NCBI GenBank assembly: GCA_021234155.1 | Contig: JAJEKV010000113.1 | Coordinates: forward strand, 2,464,325 to 2,528,324 | DNA from: Isoetes taiwanensis | Taxonomy: Eukaryota; Streptophyta; Lycopodiopsida; Isoetales; Isoetaceae | Direction: 5' to 3' | Length of the DNA: 64,000 nt | Shown here: piece after piece, positions 52,581-63,501 of the stretch | Numbering within the stretch: position 1 is the first letter of the stretch | Layout of the letters: every line of letters begins with the position of its first letter | The notes under the pieces: generated by a model | Database searches by the model: none | What the model was told of the DNA's origin: nothing | The model's input: only the letters and a program-made list of their open reading frames with translations | Made by a program: the position numbers and the translations under genes

Positions 52581-53020
52581 CCGTTTAGTTTTCACAAAAC
52601 AAATGCAGCACTTAAGATAGGTGCATCAAAAAATTCAGTGATACAAATATACTTGATAGGTGATTTGCTTCTAACCACATGTTGCATGACACTTTGGAAA
52701 ATATCGTCGCACAAATCCTATACTAAATGAAGTATTTGAAAATTTTGATCTTATAGCAATTGGTAGTATAAAAATTTTTCCGTATAGAAAACGGTAGATT
52801 TCATCTGAAAAGACTTGACAAGACAATCAAGCACTACAAGATACATCAGTTTTGATGCCACTGGTTACTGTTAGGCTAGGATTTAAAAAATGAAGTAGTA
52901 ATTAAATTACATTGCCACGAGTAGATTAGGAGGCTATTGAAGCAAAATAGTACCAAGAATGATTAACAAAACTTTTCTACATGGAATATACAAACTTTAC
53001 TATAAGGATTTATAGCGGAA
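52581..53020. other. Noncoding, AT-rich
   Basis: No gene. Possibly more diverged copies of the preceding array. Confidence 0.35.
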
Positions 53021-53150
53021 GTCCTATGGATATTTCTGATAAGATGCTAACCAAGGAGAACACACAACCCATGGTTTTACTTATGTTCTTAGTTCTTGAA
53101 GAAAATAGTTTTTATTTGTCATGTATTCAAGAGGTTATGAAATGGTGCTC
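53021..53150. repeat. Dispersed duplication, copy 1
   Basis: CCTATGGATATTTCTGATAA, then GCTAACCAAGGAGAACACAC, then CCATGGTTTTACTTAT, ending at TTATGAAATGGTGCTCAA. It matches 53710-53925 in the same orientation. Confidence 0.8.
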
Positions 53151-53709
53151 AACTAGATTAAAAGGCAGAGTATTCAATTGTGCAAATAGAGAAAGTATAT
53201 AGATAATCGAATACCCATTTTCTTTAGAACAAATCCATGCACATGCCAAAAGGGGTCAGTATGGTCACCAATCTGCCCTAGTATACTTTTCATATAATCT
53301 AATTGATGCCACTTATATTCAACTTGAAAAAAATCAAGTTATTTCATGGATACATTAATATATCTGGCTCAAACTTGTTCCTGGAATCAAACCCCTCTAG
53401 TAGAAGCATATAGTTCCTCTGATTATGAAAGCGCAATGGTAACATCATAGAACAAGGCACCCAAACTAGGTGCTTATAGTGCAAATGTAGTGACAATACA
53501 GAAGAATAGAAGCAAATGTGAGAAATAAGTCTGAGCCCCTTTTTTGTTTTTCCTTCTATTATTGTAGATTAATAAAACAAGGTGAATGGTACTATGGATT
53601 GCCTCTATGTCCTTGTACAAAAGCTACTTATCAAAGTATGGATGTACAAAAATTAGAGACTATCAAACTATGTAGATACAAAAATAATAGACCCTAAGGA
53701 CACACAACC
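53151..53709. other. Noncoding between two repeat copies
   Basis: No gene recognised. Confidence 0.35.
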
Positions 53710-53925
53710 CTATGGGTATTCCTGATATATGCTAACCAACGAGAACACACAACCCATGGTTTTATTTATTGGCTCTTGAAGAAAATAGTTTTTATTAGTC
53801 ATGTATATGACTGTTATTTGCTACTTAACCACATGAAATTTGTTGTCATAGTAATGAAGTATATTAATATTATTTTTAAAATTGTCTAAAGTTGGATATT
53901 CAAGAGGCTATGAAATGGTGCCTCC
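53710..53925. repeat. Dispersed duplication, copy 2 with internal insertion
   Basis: Same words as copy 1, but about 85 extra bases (roughly 53808-53895) separate GTCATGTAT from ATTCAAGAGGCTATGAAATG. Confidence 0.75.
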
Positions 53926-54318
53926 ATCTGCCCCATTGAAGGGGTAGATTCAAGGGTACTTGACAGCCCAATTGCAGTAGCAATGGGTCCACAGCGTCTC
54001 AAAGCCTGCTGGAAGACGCATGGCTTCACATAAATGATGGCCAGTTAGCCAAACAACATGGCTTCACGTTTTTTAGCTTTAGTTCGTAGGCTTTGATTTT
54101 TCCCACGTTATTGGACGATAGAAATTTATACCATACGGGAGCTTAGGAGGCGTTACATCAAACGGTATGAGCTCAAGCAGTATAAATTTATACAGCATGA
54201 GCTTAAGTGGTATAAATTTGTATCACTTGTGTTCAAGCGAGTGGAAAATGAAATAGATTATTAAACATAGAATTCCTAAATATACCTAAACATACAAATG
54301 CCATTTTAAAATGCATGT
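53926..54318. other. Noncoding
   Basis: Some short inverted and repeated GAGCTTAAG/GTATAAATTT words at 54130-54235. No gene. Confidence 0.35.
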
Positions 54319-54500
54319 GCATAAGATTCTTTGCCCACAACAATCCTAAACATATACATGTTTGTCAGGCCTTTATATGCATAAGATTCTTTGCTTATAG
54401 CAATCCTGAACATATACATGTTTGTCAGGCTTTTTATATGTTATCATGAACCAAAATCTTGGTGGGCTTTTTCTATGTCAACATGAACCAAAATCTTGGC
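54319..54500. repeat. Tandem duplications, periods 60 and about 37
   Basis: GCATAAGATTCTTTGCYYAY and its continuation are at 54319-54378 and 54379-54438. Immediately after, ATGAACCAAAATCTTGG occurs at about 54446 and 54482. Confidence 0.88.
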
Positions 54501-55200
54501 AGGGATTTAAAATCCCATTGGCTATATAAATTACAACCTACATAAATTATAAGTGGACCAAAACCTTGACGATGGTTCAAATCCTACATAAATTTCAACC
54601 TACACATGTTACGAGAGTGTAGCTAATGTATATTATAACACTACATGGGATTGTTATTTGTAGGTTCCCATTGTTATCCTAGCAATGCTGGGCATTATTA
54701 CTAGTATCTATACTAATGGCATGCATCAAGCAAATGGAAATACAACCATCCTTTTTTAGGCATTTCCGTATTCAATAACCATAAGATATACGATGAAATA
54801 CCTGCATATATTGTCTGTGTAATTGTTCCTTCACAGATATATTTGAACTCTATCAAAGTCAGATTGGTAAGGCAAGATATACAGGACAGGAGACCTGCGT
54901 CTCTTGTAGCTGCAACACATATATTGTTTAAATGTTAATGCCTTCAAATCTTTCGGGGGTGTGCTTCAGGAGGCAGATACTATTGAAACAGATATTTTGT
55001 TCACTACAACTCCTATTTGTCATGATGGGGCTGCCATGAGTCTGCGGGGCTGCAGCATCTTACTGGAGGCTTCTCTGGAAAATTTCCATTAGAATTGCGA
55101 TTGGCTTTCTCCTGTAGTACTCAAAACTGTTGAATATATGTTACTTTGCCTTGAAGCTCTACATGGAAAGAGTAGCCTAGTCTATAGTACCTTTATTGTA
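54501..55200. other. Noncoding
   Basis: No gene recognised. May contain the upstream part of the LINE tail that follows. Confidence 0.35.
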
Positions 55201-55873
55201 GAGAAGAGGTTGAGGCAGTTACACAAGTGGAGTAGCGGGTTGCTCTAGTAGTGGAGGGAGCTCTTGTTGAAATGCCTATAGTACCTTGCTAGTGGGAAGA
55301 CAATTGGCAATCTTGCCTAGTACAGTTCTATTTCTGCTTAAAATCTTGCGAATTGGGCTTCTTGGTAGTGAAGCGTATTTCTGGAAGAGCAAGTAAGCCT
55401 CGATAGTACTGCTAGTAGGAGAAGAAGGCAGATCTTCAGGCGTTCTCATACAATCAAGAGCGACTTGCCTATCTTATTCTTCTAGGTATTCCTTCGGCTA
55501 CGTTCTTCAAGATCTTGAGGAATAATTTTGATTGCACTCTACAAGTGCTACTACCTTCCCATAGTACCTACAATAGTTGGGAAGAAGGCCACGCCCTCTA
55601 GTACTGGAAGAACTAAAAGGCTGAGGAGCATCTCATTTTGCAGGGATGAAGAAGAGGTTGAGAACCTTGACCATAGTACATGGACGTGATCCTAGGGTAG
55701 TTTTTCAGTTTGATGGCTGCGTGTATTTTTTGTTACAATTTTTTCTATCTGGTGACCAAGAGCATTGTATACTTCCTATCTGGCCTATTGTGGAGCCCAT
55801 AAGAAGGTCGTGTACCTTGTTTTTATATTAATCAAAAAAATCTTACCCTCAAAAAAAAAAAAAAAAAAAAAAA
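55201..55873 (+). mobile_element. Probable LINE 3' end with poly(A) tail
   Basis: A TATATTAATCAAAAAAATCT stretch is followed by TACCCTC and 23 A's (about 55851-55873). The sequence before it has no coding frame beyond 61 codons and repeats the word ATAGTAC or TAGTACT at least seven times. The tail matches the CCCTC-A(n) signature of the copies at 48583 and 29389. The 5' limit is not defined. Confidence 0.5.
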
Positions 55874-56442
55874 GAACCCATCAAGACCCATAGAAAGCAT
55901 GCAGGATGCATATCACAGTTCTTGAGTCGGCAGGCATATTGGTTGATTGCATATGGCTAAGCTATGTGAAAAACAAAGGGGAAAACATATTTTTGAGCTA
56001 TGCACACATAGCATTTGCCCATATGCGTGCATACATAATTTTTTTCACCTAGGGCAACTGGTGGCCACGGAATATTGGATTTTCACCTTCAAAGTAAGGT
56101 GATCTCGAAGCTTATTTGGAGGCTTCTTCTTGGTAAAGATGATTATCTTGGTTTGAGGTTGTTGACACAGTCAATTTAGCGTTCTTTTCCATTTCGTAAG
56201 CTTACCATTAAGCCCCTCCTTCCTTAGGCTTTGGTTTATCATCTGCGGATCCTAATGCTTCCCCCTTTCTAAGAGGTTACTTGTGCTTGGGACATGTTAG
56301 GTTCCTTTTTCATATCAATTCAAAGATGTGTCTTCAATTGTCTACTCTATGCTGGTGGATTCCTCTACAAGACACTCAAGGCAATACACCTTTAAGTGTT
56401 ATCGTACGTCCAAAAACACAGCGGCAATGGGTAGCACCTCAT
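55874..56442. other. Noncoding flank of the TIR element
   Basis: No gene recognised. The last bases before the TIR are TCAT (56439-56442). Confidence 0.4.
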
Positions 56443-56789
56443 GGGTGAAAGTATGCTAGTGGGTAGCAAAAAAACGCGACGCCAGCACCAGCACCAGCAC
56501 CCAAAATACATTTTTTCCCACCCGTCATACACTTTTTTCCCACCCTTCACCTATATAGTACCACCTATATTCTGCCCGTCTATTCGTCTAGCCGGTACCC
56601 GTTTATACAATCATGACCGTTTGCCGCCCGTTAATGAATCACGACCCCCCCAATGGAACCACTAGACAAACGAACGAACTTTCGAATTTGTGTTTTTCCA
56701 AATCTCTCTTCCCCAACTTTCTCTACTCCGGCCAAGCAACCCGCGAATTTGCGCTTTCTCTACTCCGGCCAAGCAACCCGCGAATCAAC

Positions 56790-58770
56790 CATGGTAAAGA
56801 AGGTGATTGATCCGCCCGCTCAAGCAGTAATTCCAACGGAACCCATTATCCGGGTAAGCAAAAAGCAACAAAACATAATTTCAATGGGTTTAGGGTTCAA
56901 CCCTGTTAATTCGATTTTCTTGCATTCTTCCAGGCCGGAAGAAAAACGTTCCCTTTAAGACCGGGACTGGCTGATTGCCGCGACCGAAGAAGACTTCCAT
57001 GCGTATCGTCCGCCAAACGAGGGAGGCGTTCATCCCTCTCAATTTCGAACGAGATCTCATATCTGCAGCAGAGTACAATGAAGTTTGGGATACCAGCGGG
57101 GTCATTCCCGGCAAAACTTCCATTGACAAGGTGAGGCGGAACGAAGAAGCTCTGATAGAGCTTCTGAGCAAAATATATCCGGACGGGTTGAAGAACAGAG
57201 AAGTTAGAAAGACAGTATCATACCTATTTGCATTCAATAACTGCCTCAGAGCAAAGCAGGATCCACAGAAGTTCAAGGTTAACTGGGCAGCAGTTGCAGC
57301 AAAGAAAGACTAGAGCCTACAGCGAAAGAAGGTTAAAAAGTGAACCGGCAAGCGGTGCTCCAACAAGCGCAAGCGAGAGGCCAAAAAATCTCGGCAAACC
57401 CACGACACAAAAAGCATAGCGAAAGGCCAGGTTCGGGAGGCACCGGTATTAAATTAGAAGGGAGGCCGTCCATTAGGAGCCGATGCGCCCAACAAATTAC
57501 ACACGGCTTATGGGGAGAACATATCACGCCGGAAGTCCTGTGCAAAGATTTGCGAAACCCTAGACACGCAAAGGCTGATTTAGTCTCCAAGAAGGAGCTA
57601 GTTGTCCAGTCCCAGGCTAAGGGAGCTTTCTTCTTGGCTTCACAAGAGAAATTGCAGAAAATTAAAGACAACATCTCACGTCTTCAAGCAATCCACAGTC
57701 CCGATGCCGGTGCCTCTCACGAGCTACGAGCTTGGAGAGAGAAAAAGACATGGCGAGTACATGCTCAAAGCCCTTGTTGAAATGGGGGTGGCCCAATAGA
57801 TGAGGGGATAGTTCAACAGTGGCCACTATAGCTGCTGAGGTTGCAAACAATGAAGTGCAACTTGCAAAAGTCAAGCGGCATTTACGTAATCTCAACAAAA
57901 GCTTAGGGAACTTACAAGGAGAGCGGGCCACTTGTGAGCATCTATCCCGTGACATTCAAGTTGCCAATTGGAGATGAGGAGAGATGCTCCACATGCGGGT
58001 CGGCATTCCGTGATGATTACACCCTAAGTCCGAAGCTGAAATGTGGCCACGATATCATGTCATTTTGCCGAGTTTGCTTATGGAGAAGACACACCGCCTC
58101 GAATGCTCGTAAAATGGGCCTTCCAAAGAGGCTTAGTGGAGGAATTGGGGAAGACAAATCAGCAGAACCCTTATATGCTTTGGGCAGCACACAAACAAAT
58201 AGTTGAGACAATTGACCTAGATGAGGTGGTAGCTACAACCCGCATGTTAAATGAAAAAGGAAGCATGTGAAAACACCTCTTAGTAAAAGGACCCCCTGGA
58301 CACAAGTCTACAAGGACTCAAACTCCACAAGCAAGAACGACCAAAAAAAGGTATAATGTTTGTTTCTGATGTGGGTACATTAGAAGCGCTAGAGACACCG
58401 AACAAAGATGAGGCAAGCGGTCGAAACATTGCAGCAAAGACTGAAAGCACTGTGCTAAAGACACCAACACGGTCCAAAGCAGATTCCAGTAGTTCTGACG
58501 ATGTTGAGAAATACAATATAGTGCCAAATTCTGCAGCAACCTCTACAAAGGCCTCCTCTAACACCGTTGATGCAAAGGGCATAAAGGATGTTAAAGACCC
58601 GAATATAGTGGATAAGCAGGTGAACAAGGTTGTGGGCCGAATCACAAGGCTCACAAGGTCCAGGACCAAAAAGGTTATAGAGCCCGAGAGTGAGGGTGAG
58701 TCAGATGATTTGGTTGATGAGGACGTGCCTATAGACGTGGCACTAGGAAAAAAACCAGCCGTCTAATGTA
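56790..58770 (+). pseudogene. Frame-broken N-terminal part of the plus-strand gene in the TIR element
   Basis: A start MVKKVIDPPAQAVIPTEPII leads to a GT donor (about 56853) with an acceptor at about 56933. Coding-like text then changes frame several times: WLIAATEEDFHAYRPP; the stretch 57050-57313 (ERDLISAAEYNEVWDTSGVI, TVSYLFAFNNCLRAKQDP); a basic region; a helical part (EVANNEVQLAKVKRHLRNLN); a possible zinc-binding CSTCG...LKCGHD...CRVC (57976-58080); and an acidic Ser/Thr-rich linker (58356-58766). No family is recognised for these parts. The plus-strand FCP1-like domain follows, and all may belong to one protein. Confidence 0.5.
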
Positions 58771-58909
58771 ATTTATATGTACTTGTTTCAGGCCCAATTT
58801 TGTTTGCACAAGACTTGCCAAAATGACCAGTTAAAAGGTTTTTGTGTAATACCATAATATATGTTTTTTCCCCCATTGTGTCCTTGTAAAATTTGTTTCG
58901 AGTTTCAAC

Positions 58910-60144
58910 CTAGGGATCAATATGCATTTGCATGCAGAAGGAGAAGGCAGCCACAAGTGGTGCTTACTGAATCTGAAGCTGAAGATAGTGAGAGAACCCA
59001 GACAGATAATGAAGAAACCAAAGTGCAAAAACAAACTATTACATATAAAAGGTGCAATCCAATATTTAAGTTCAAGCAGTTATTTTACTTGTCTTATTTC
59101 ACTTGGCATAATGTCCTGCCAGTTTCAGTTGGTAATTGTAGCACCACTTTTGATTTTGCAGGAGACCAAGGACCCTAAGTCACCACTTGGTACGGGTTAC
59201 TGATAGCCAGGAAACACCCATACATTGGGGACAGGGAGATACTAGTAAGGATGTATCTAGCTATGGCTATCAGCACTCTCCATCACCTGGTAGCAAAGAT
59301 AAACCAGAGTCCAGCAGGTCGCAGCAACTTCCAGCACGTCCAGATAGCACTTCCCAGCACAGTCCAGCACAGACAAGCACGATGCAGCAGCCATCGACAG
59401 TGGTTGCAAACGTCGAGGGATGGACACCCAGACGGAAGTGCATGGTGCTTGACATAAATGGTGTACTGGCACAGACACAACAGAGGAGAATGAACCAAAA
59501 AATCTTGCATCCACCACAAACGAACCATGTTGTAAAAGAAACTGCAAGTAAGTACCTCATTTGCAGACCAGGGTATCATGAGTTTGTGGAGTGGGCACTG
59601 CAGAGGTTTGATGTTGTGATTTGGAGTGCTTCTCTACTTCGGAATACAAGGGATATGGTGGAGGCATTGTTCCCTGATTTGCAGACCAGATTCTTGAAGA
59701 TATATGGTCAAGAGCATTGCTATGCATGCGAGCATCCAACCACTCTTTTTCAAGGAGTTGAAGGTTGTTCTTGAGGATTTTCCTCAATATCATGGTATGA
59801 TTTTCTTGGTTGATGACAGCCTGCACAAAGGGTTTCTAAACCCTGCACACACAACCGTTCCTGTTATGCCTTTCAAGGGGCAAGAAGAGGACAATTTTTT
59901 GCAGAAGTTTGTGTGTCCGGCTTTGGAATACTTGGCCTCTCATACAGTACAGGAAACGATCTCACAAATTGATTTCACTGATGCATGGTTGGCCCCGGAG
60001 ACAGTTGCAGTGCTGGATTACTGTCTCAACAACTACCTTGTCTCGGCCTACTATATCCTCAATGCTCCGATTGAAGTACAAAGGCAGCTGCTGGGCACCC
60101 TTCCTGGCGACGAGCATAGATTTGAGGACTTCGATGACTCATGA
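58910..60144 (+). pseudogene. FCP1/NLI-type HAD phosphatase-like domain gene (C-terminal part)
   Basis: A possible exon at about 58912-59060 (DQYAFACRRRRQPQVVLTES) is followed by an intron-like gap and an acceptor TTGCAG near 59161. The frame 59187-59774 has a Gln/Ser-rich stretch, then KCMVLDINGVLAQTQQRR, YLICRPGYHEFVEWALQRFD and VIWSASLLRNTRDMVEALFP. The frame then shifts by one near 59730, and 59704-60144 continues with PLFFKELKVV and MIFLVDDSLHKGFLNPAHTT. These are HAD motifs 1, 2 and the VDDS motif of the FCP1/SCP group, which dephosphorylates proteins such as the RNA polymerase II tail. Motif 1 is DINGV, so the second aspartate of DxD is asparagine, as in a known plant HAD subgroup. The shift makes the gene broken as read. 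Confidence 0.75.
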
Positions 60145-60990
60145 AGTAACCATTGTATACTACTTTTTTGTAATATATGCATGATTACTTTGTGTTATCT
60201 TGAGTATTGAGTGATCTTGTAAGATGTCTCAAATCTTGGGTGTACAATTTTTCTGTAATATATATCAAGCTTACTCTCCAATACTACAAGCATTGTTTCC
60301 AATACTAAAATACTCTAATACAGCACTACTACAAGCATTGTTTTCAATACTAAAAGACTCCAATACTCACAAGCATTGTCTCCAACATAATGATCAAAAT
60401 TTGAGACAAGTACACAAGTAACTACAGACCTGTTAAAATGATAAAACAACTAGGTCAAAGCATATTCAACCTTCATATGGCGTAATCGTCAAGGATCATC
60501 CGGTGAGTAGCCCGATCAAGGGAAAATCTCATTGGTGCCGAATCGATTCATCTCAAACTTGATAGTCGATACGTGATGATCATCTTTGGAAGGTCGGACC
60601 TTTGTCTTCAAGTAGCTCCCAAGTACCATCGGGCGGAAAGATAGTACAAACCAGCCAACACATGTTCATCGACATTGAAGGTTCGACCCGGCTATCCTTG
60701 ACAATTACGTCAAGGATATGCCTCGCTTAACACATTTCACCACATAGAAATCGCATTCTCCTCGATTTCCCTCCTCGGCTACAACAAAGAAAAGTTATCA
60801 CCTTCCTCTATGTTTCCACTAAGCCATTCTCCATCACCTTCAAAAATGCCTCATCGATTTAGGTCTTGATTACCTTCACCAAAGAGACTTTTTCGGCTTT
60901 TAGAGTAACATATTTCCAATTCTTTAACCTCTCGCTTGTTCACACAAGATGACCAGGTTTCCTTTCAAACAGTTACCACGTAAACAACTT
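60145..60990. other. Spacer between the convergent coding regions of the TIR element
   Basis: Contains short repeats of CAAGCATTGTTTYCAATACT (60280-60385). No convincing frame, though the minus strand may hold further exons. Confidence 0.35.
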
Positions 60991-63190
60991 AAACCTCTAT
61001 GAGCCACCCTTGTGCTTGATTTGGCCAAGTATGTCCCGATCTTTGTGTATTTCCTTGGTCCCTTCTACCCCAGCACGGTCCGGTAGGTTACCTATCAACA
61101 TCATCCTTTCCAATGAACCAAAAGTGCATGCAAAAAGCCAAAAACAACTATTGCGGTTCACATACGATGCTGGGAGGCACAATCTGACACACCGCGCCAG
61201 ATAAAAGCGGATGAAAGCACTTTGTGAAGCAGATGAAAGCACGTTAAAAGCAGATGAATGCAGATGAAAGCATATTACCTCTTGATGTCCCCCGTTCGGG
61301 CACCTTCATTCCAACTCATAGCGAATTCCACGGGCATCGGCAAAGACCCTAAATCTCACTCCATCATACTTGAGCTGCTCTCTAGTGAATGCCCCTTTAA
61401 GGACTGCTGCAGCTTCGGGCTGTGTCCCACCAGCTGCCTTGGATTTCTTACTTTTGTTTCCCTTCTTCTCAGCTTGTGCTGCAGCTTTGCGACCCGGTCC
61501 CACCCACCAGCTACCTTGGACTTCTTACTTTTGTTTCCCTTCTTGGTGGCATTGGATCTTTTCTTTCTGCTGCCACCTGGCACTTCCTTGGTAACGCAGG
61601 CTGCAACTCCACCAACTTCTTCTGTCTCCACCGGAATCGTAACAAGGTCTCAGAGTATATAAAAAAGAAGATCGGTATAATTTGGCTGAAAGCACAAAAG
61701 CGATATTCAAAGACATGACAAAGACATATCAAAGCATGCCCGACGAAGCAATAAAGAGAGTATTACCTTTTCAAACGCGTCTTCCATTCAAGCAAGAACT
61801 CGTGATTCTCTCTTTCTCTTGGACATATAGGAAGACTTTTATGCCACATACGCATCAAGCGGTCATGTTTATACCATTCTTCACCCTCGCTCTTGTTGCA
61901 AACCCACGACCCTCCGAGCTCGTTGGTTGAGTCATCATGATGTTGGTCGGCCGGACACTTCTCACCGTGTCCACGGACCTGGCAGTGCACTTGCACTCTT
62001 CACCATGGAATCCGGTTTTGGTGACCTTAATGCATTCGGTGCTACCACGGCATACTCCAACTTCATATGGTATATACAACAACGGGTTTCCCTTTACGAT
62101 ACTTTCTTTACATAAATAGGCTTCAACTTCTCGAAAGCCTTTAAGCAAACAGTGGTATTCTGATGTGCCTTTTTGTATTGTTGATATAGTCAAAGCAAAT
62201 GAATGGTGGCCTTTGGTTAGAAATATTTATGCAATAATAGCGTAAAAAAAGTTTGTATGGAAACTTATACCGTGGTGACCTCCATAAGGTGCAAGGGGAT
62301 AAGAAATTCTAAGCCCCGACTCTCCAACGTTGTTCACAACATCTTTCTTGCAAAGAGAGACTCTGCTGTTTTCTTTCCGAGTCTCGTTATGCTTTGCTTG
62401 CAAGCGGGGTGAGAGAATCGCACCTCAACCTCTTTTGGAAAGCGCATCCCACGGACCATTTCCAAGGAAGGCTTCCGATTTCCTTAATGCAGCCGGTTGC
62501 AATTGTTGACCTCATGCAACCTATCATAAGAAATATTGCACATGTATCAATGAACATATCCCACCCGACATCACTCGGCCAGATACAAGCACTTGAAAGC
62601 ATGAAGAAGCACGGGCATGAAGGCAAGAAATAGATGTACCTAACAGCCACGCCATAGTGGAATTGCATCTCGAATTTGTGGAAGAAGCCATCACAAGTGT
62701 TGAGGTTCCGGCTCTCCAAATATCATGGTTCCTTTGCCTCTTTGTGGTCGCCATTGTTCTGTTTCAAGTTGTTGAGCAAAGACCCGGGCCTTGCACTCCT
62801 TTGGATTTGGCAAAAGTCCGGTTCAAGAGATTTCCATTTTAGTGGTGATGAACCACCCTCTTCATCACATCGACCTTGAGTTCGGGTGAATGCTTTTTGG
62901 TGAGCTTATTGAAGTAATCAACTACTTGCTTGGCTATTTCTTGCCTGCGTCTCATGCTCGATCCTCCCCGCTCAACCGCCCCTTTTCATCTTATTAAAGT
63001 AATCAGTATTCTCTCTTTCTCATTGCATCCAATTTCTTGTAAATTGCGGAGGAAACCGGATCTTCACGTGATATTTCCCGTGTTGCATTGACATCCAACA
63101 AATGCGGAACACATATTGGGATTCATCGGGCCGAAAATCCAATGCTAAACGTGTGATTGCCTCCAGGCGGTCTTAGGGGCGCCATGAAAT
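60991..63190 (-). pseudogene. Minus-strand coding-like segments of the TIR element, function unknown
   Basis: From high to low coordinates: MAPLRPPGGNHTFSIGFSAR from about 63185; VVDYFNKLTKKHSPELKVDV near 62900; GFFHKFEMQFHYGVAVRYIY near 62680; MRFPKEVEVRFSHPACKQSI and LRISYPLAPYGGHHG near 62280-62450; ECIKVTKTGFHGEECKCTAR near 62000; and a Lys-rich repeat part with KKGNKSKKSKAAGG and KKGNKSKKSKVAGG near 61440-61560, ending REQLKYDGVRFRVFADARGI. Intron-like gaps and some frame changes separate them. No known domain. Their composition and shared orientation suggest one gene, converging on the HAD gene. Confidence 0.4.
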
Positions 63191-63446
63191 TCTGAGAGAG
63201 GAGGATAAGTGAATTGGAGGGAGAATTTTCAAGGACCCATGACGGCAAATCCATTTACAACGTACTACCACACCACTGCAGCGAAAATCCAGCAAAAAAC
63301 CCACAATCATTTTCCTAACGGTTCATTCGTGAGGTGGACGTGTTAGTACATGAAGGGCGTAAAAAAAATTGACGGGCAGTTACACCCATCAGCACCCCAA
63401 ATTAAGCAAAAGCAGGGGTGCTTTAAGCGGGCTAAAACCCTGCTAT

Positions 63447-63470
63447 AAGCATGCGTCCGGACGCATGCTT
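63447..63470. other. Perfect 24-bp palindrome inside the right TIR region
   Basis: The half-site AAGCATGCGTCC is followed by its exact complement. It lies 27 bases inside the element's right end and has no equivalent near the left end. Just before it AGCAGGG...CCCTGCT (63411-63442) forms another stem. Confidence 0.85.
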
Positions 63471-63501
63471 TTGATACCCACCAGCATACTTTCACCCTCA
63501 T

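Larger units (their letters stand above)
56443..63497. mobile_element. 7.06-kb TIR element carrying unusual genes
   Basis: The left end GGGTGAAAGTATGCTAGTGG (then GTAGCAAAA) at 56443 is the inverted complement of the right end, which read inward is GGGTGAAAGTATGCTGGTGG (then GTATCAAAA). There are 2 mismatches in about 28 bases. TCAT flanks both ends (56439-56442, 63498-63501), a possible 4-bp target duplication. A second inverted pair, CTGCCCGTC at 56572 and its complement near 63371, sits 130-137 bases inside each end. Inside are a plus-strand gene with a HAD/FCP1-like domain and minus-strand coding-like segments, facing each other. None of the transposase families I know is recognisable. 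It could be a large nonautonomous element with captured genes or an autonomous element of an unfamiliar group. Confidence 0.72.
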
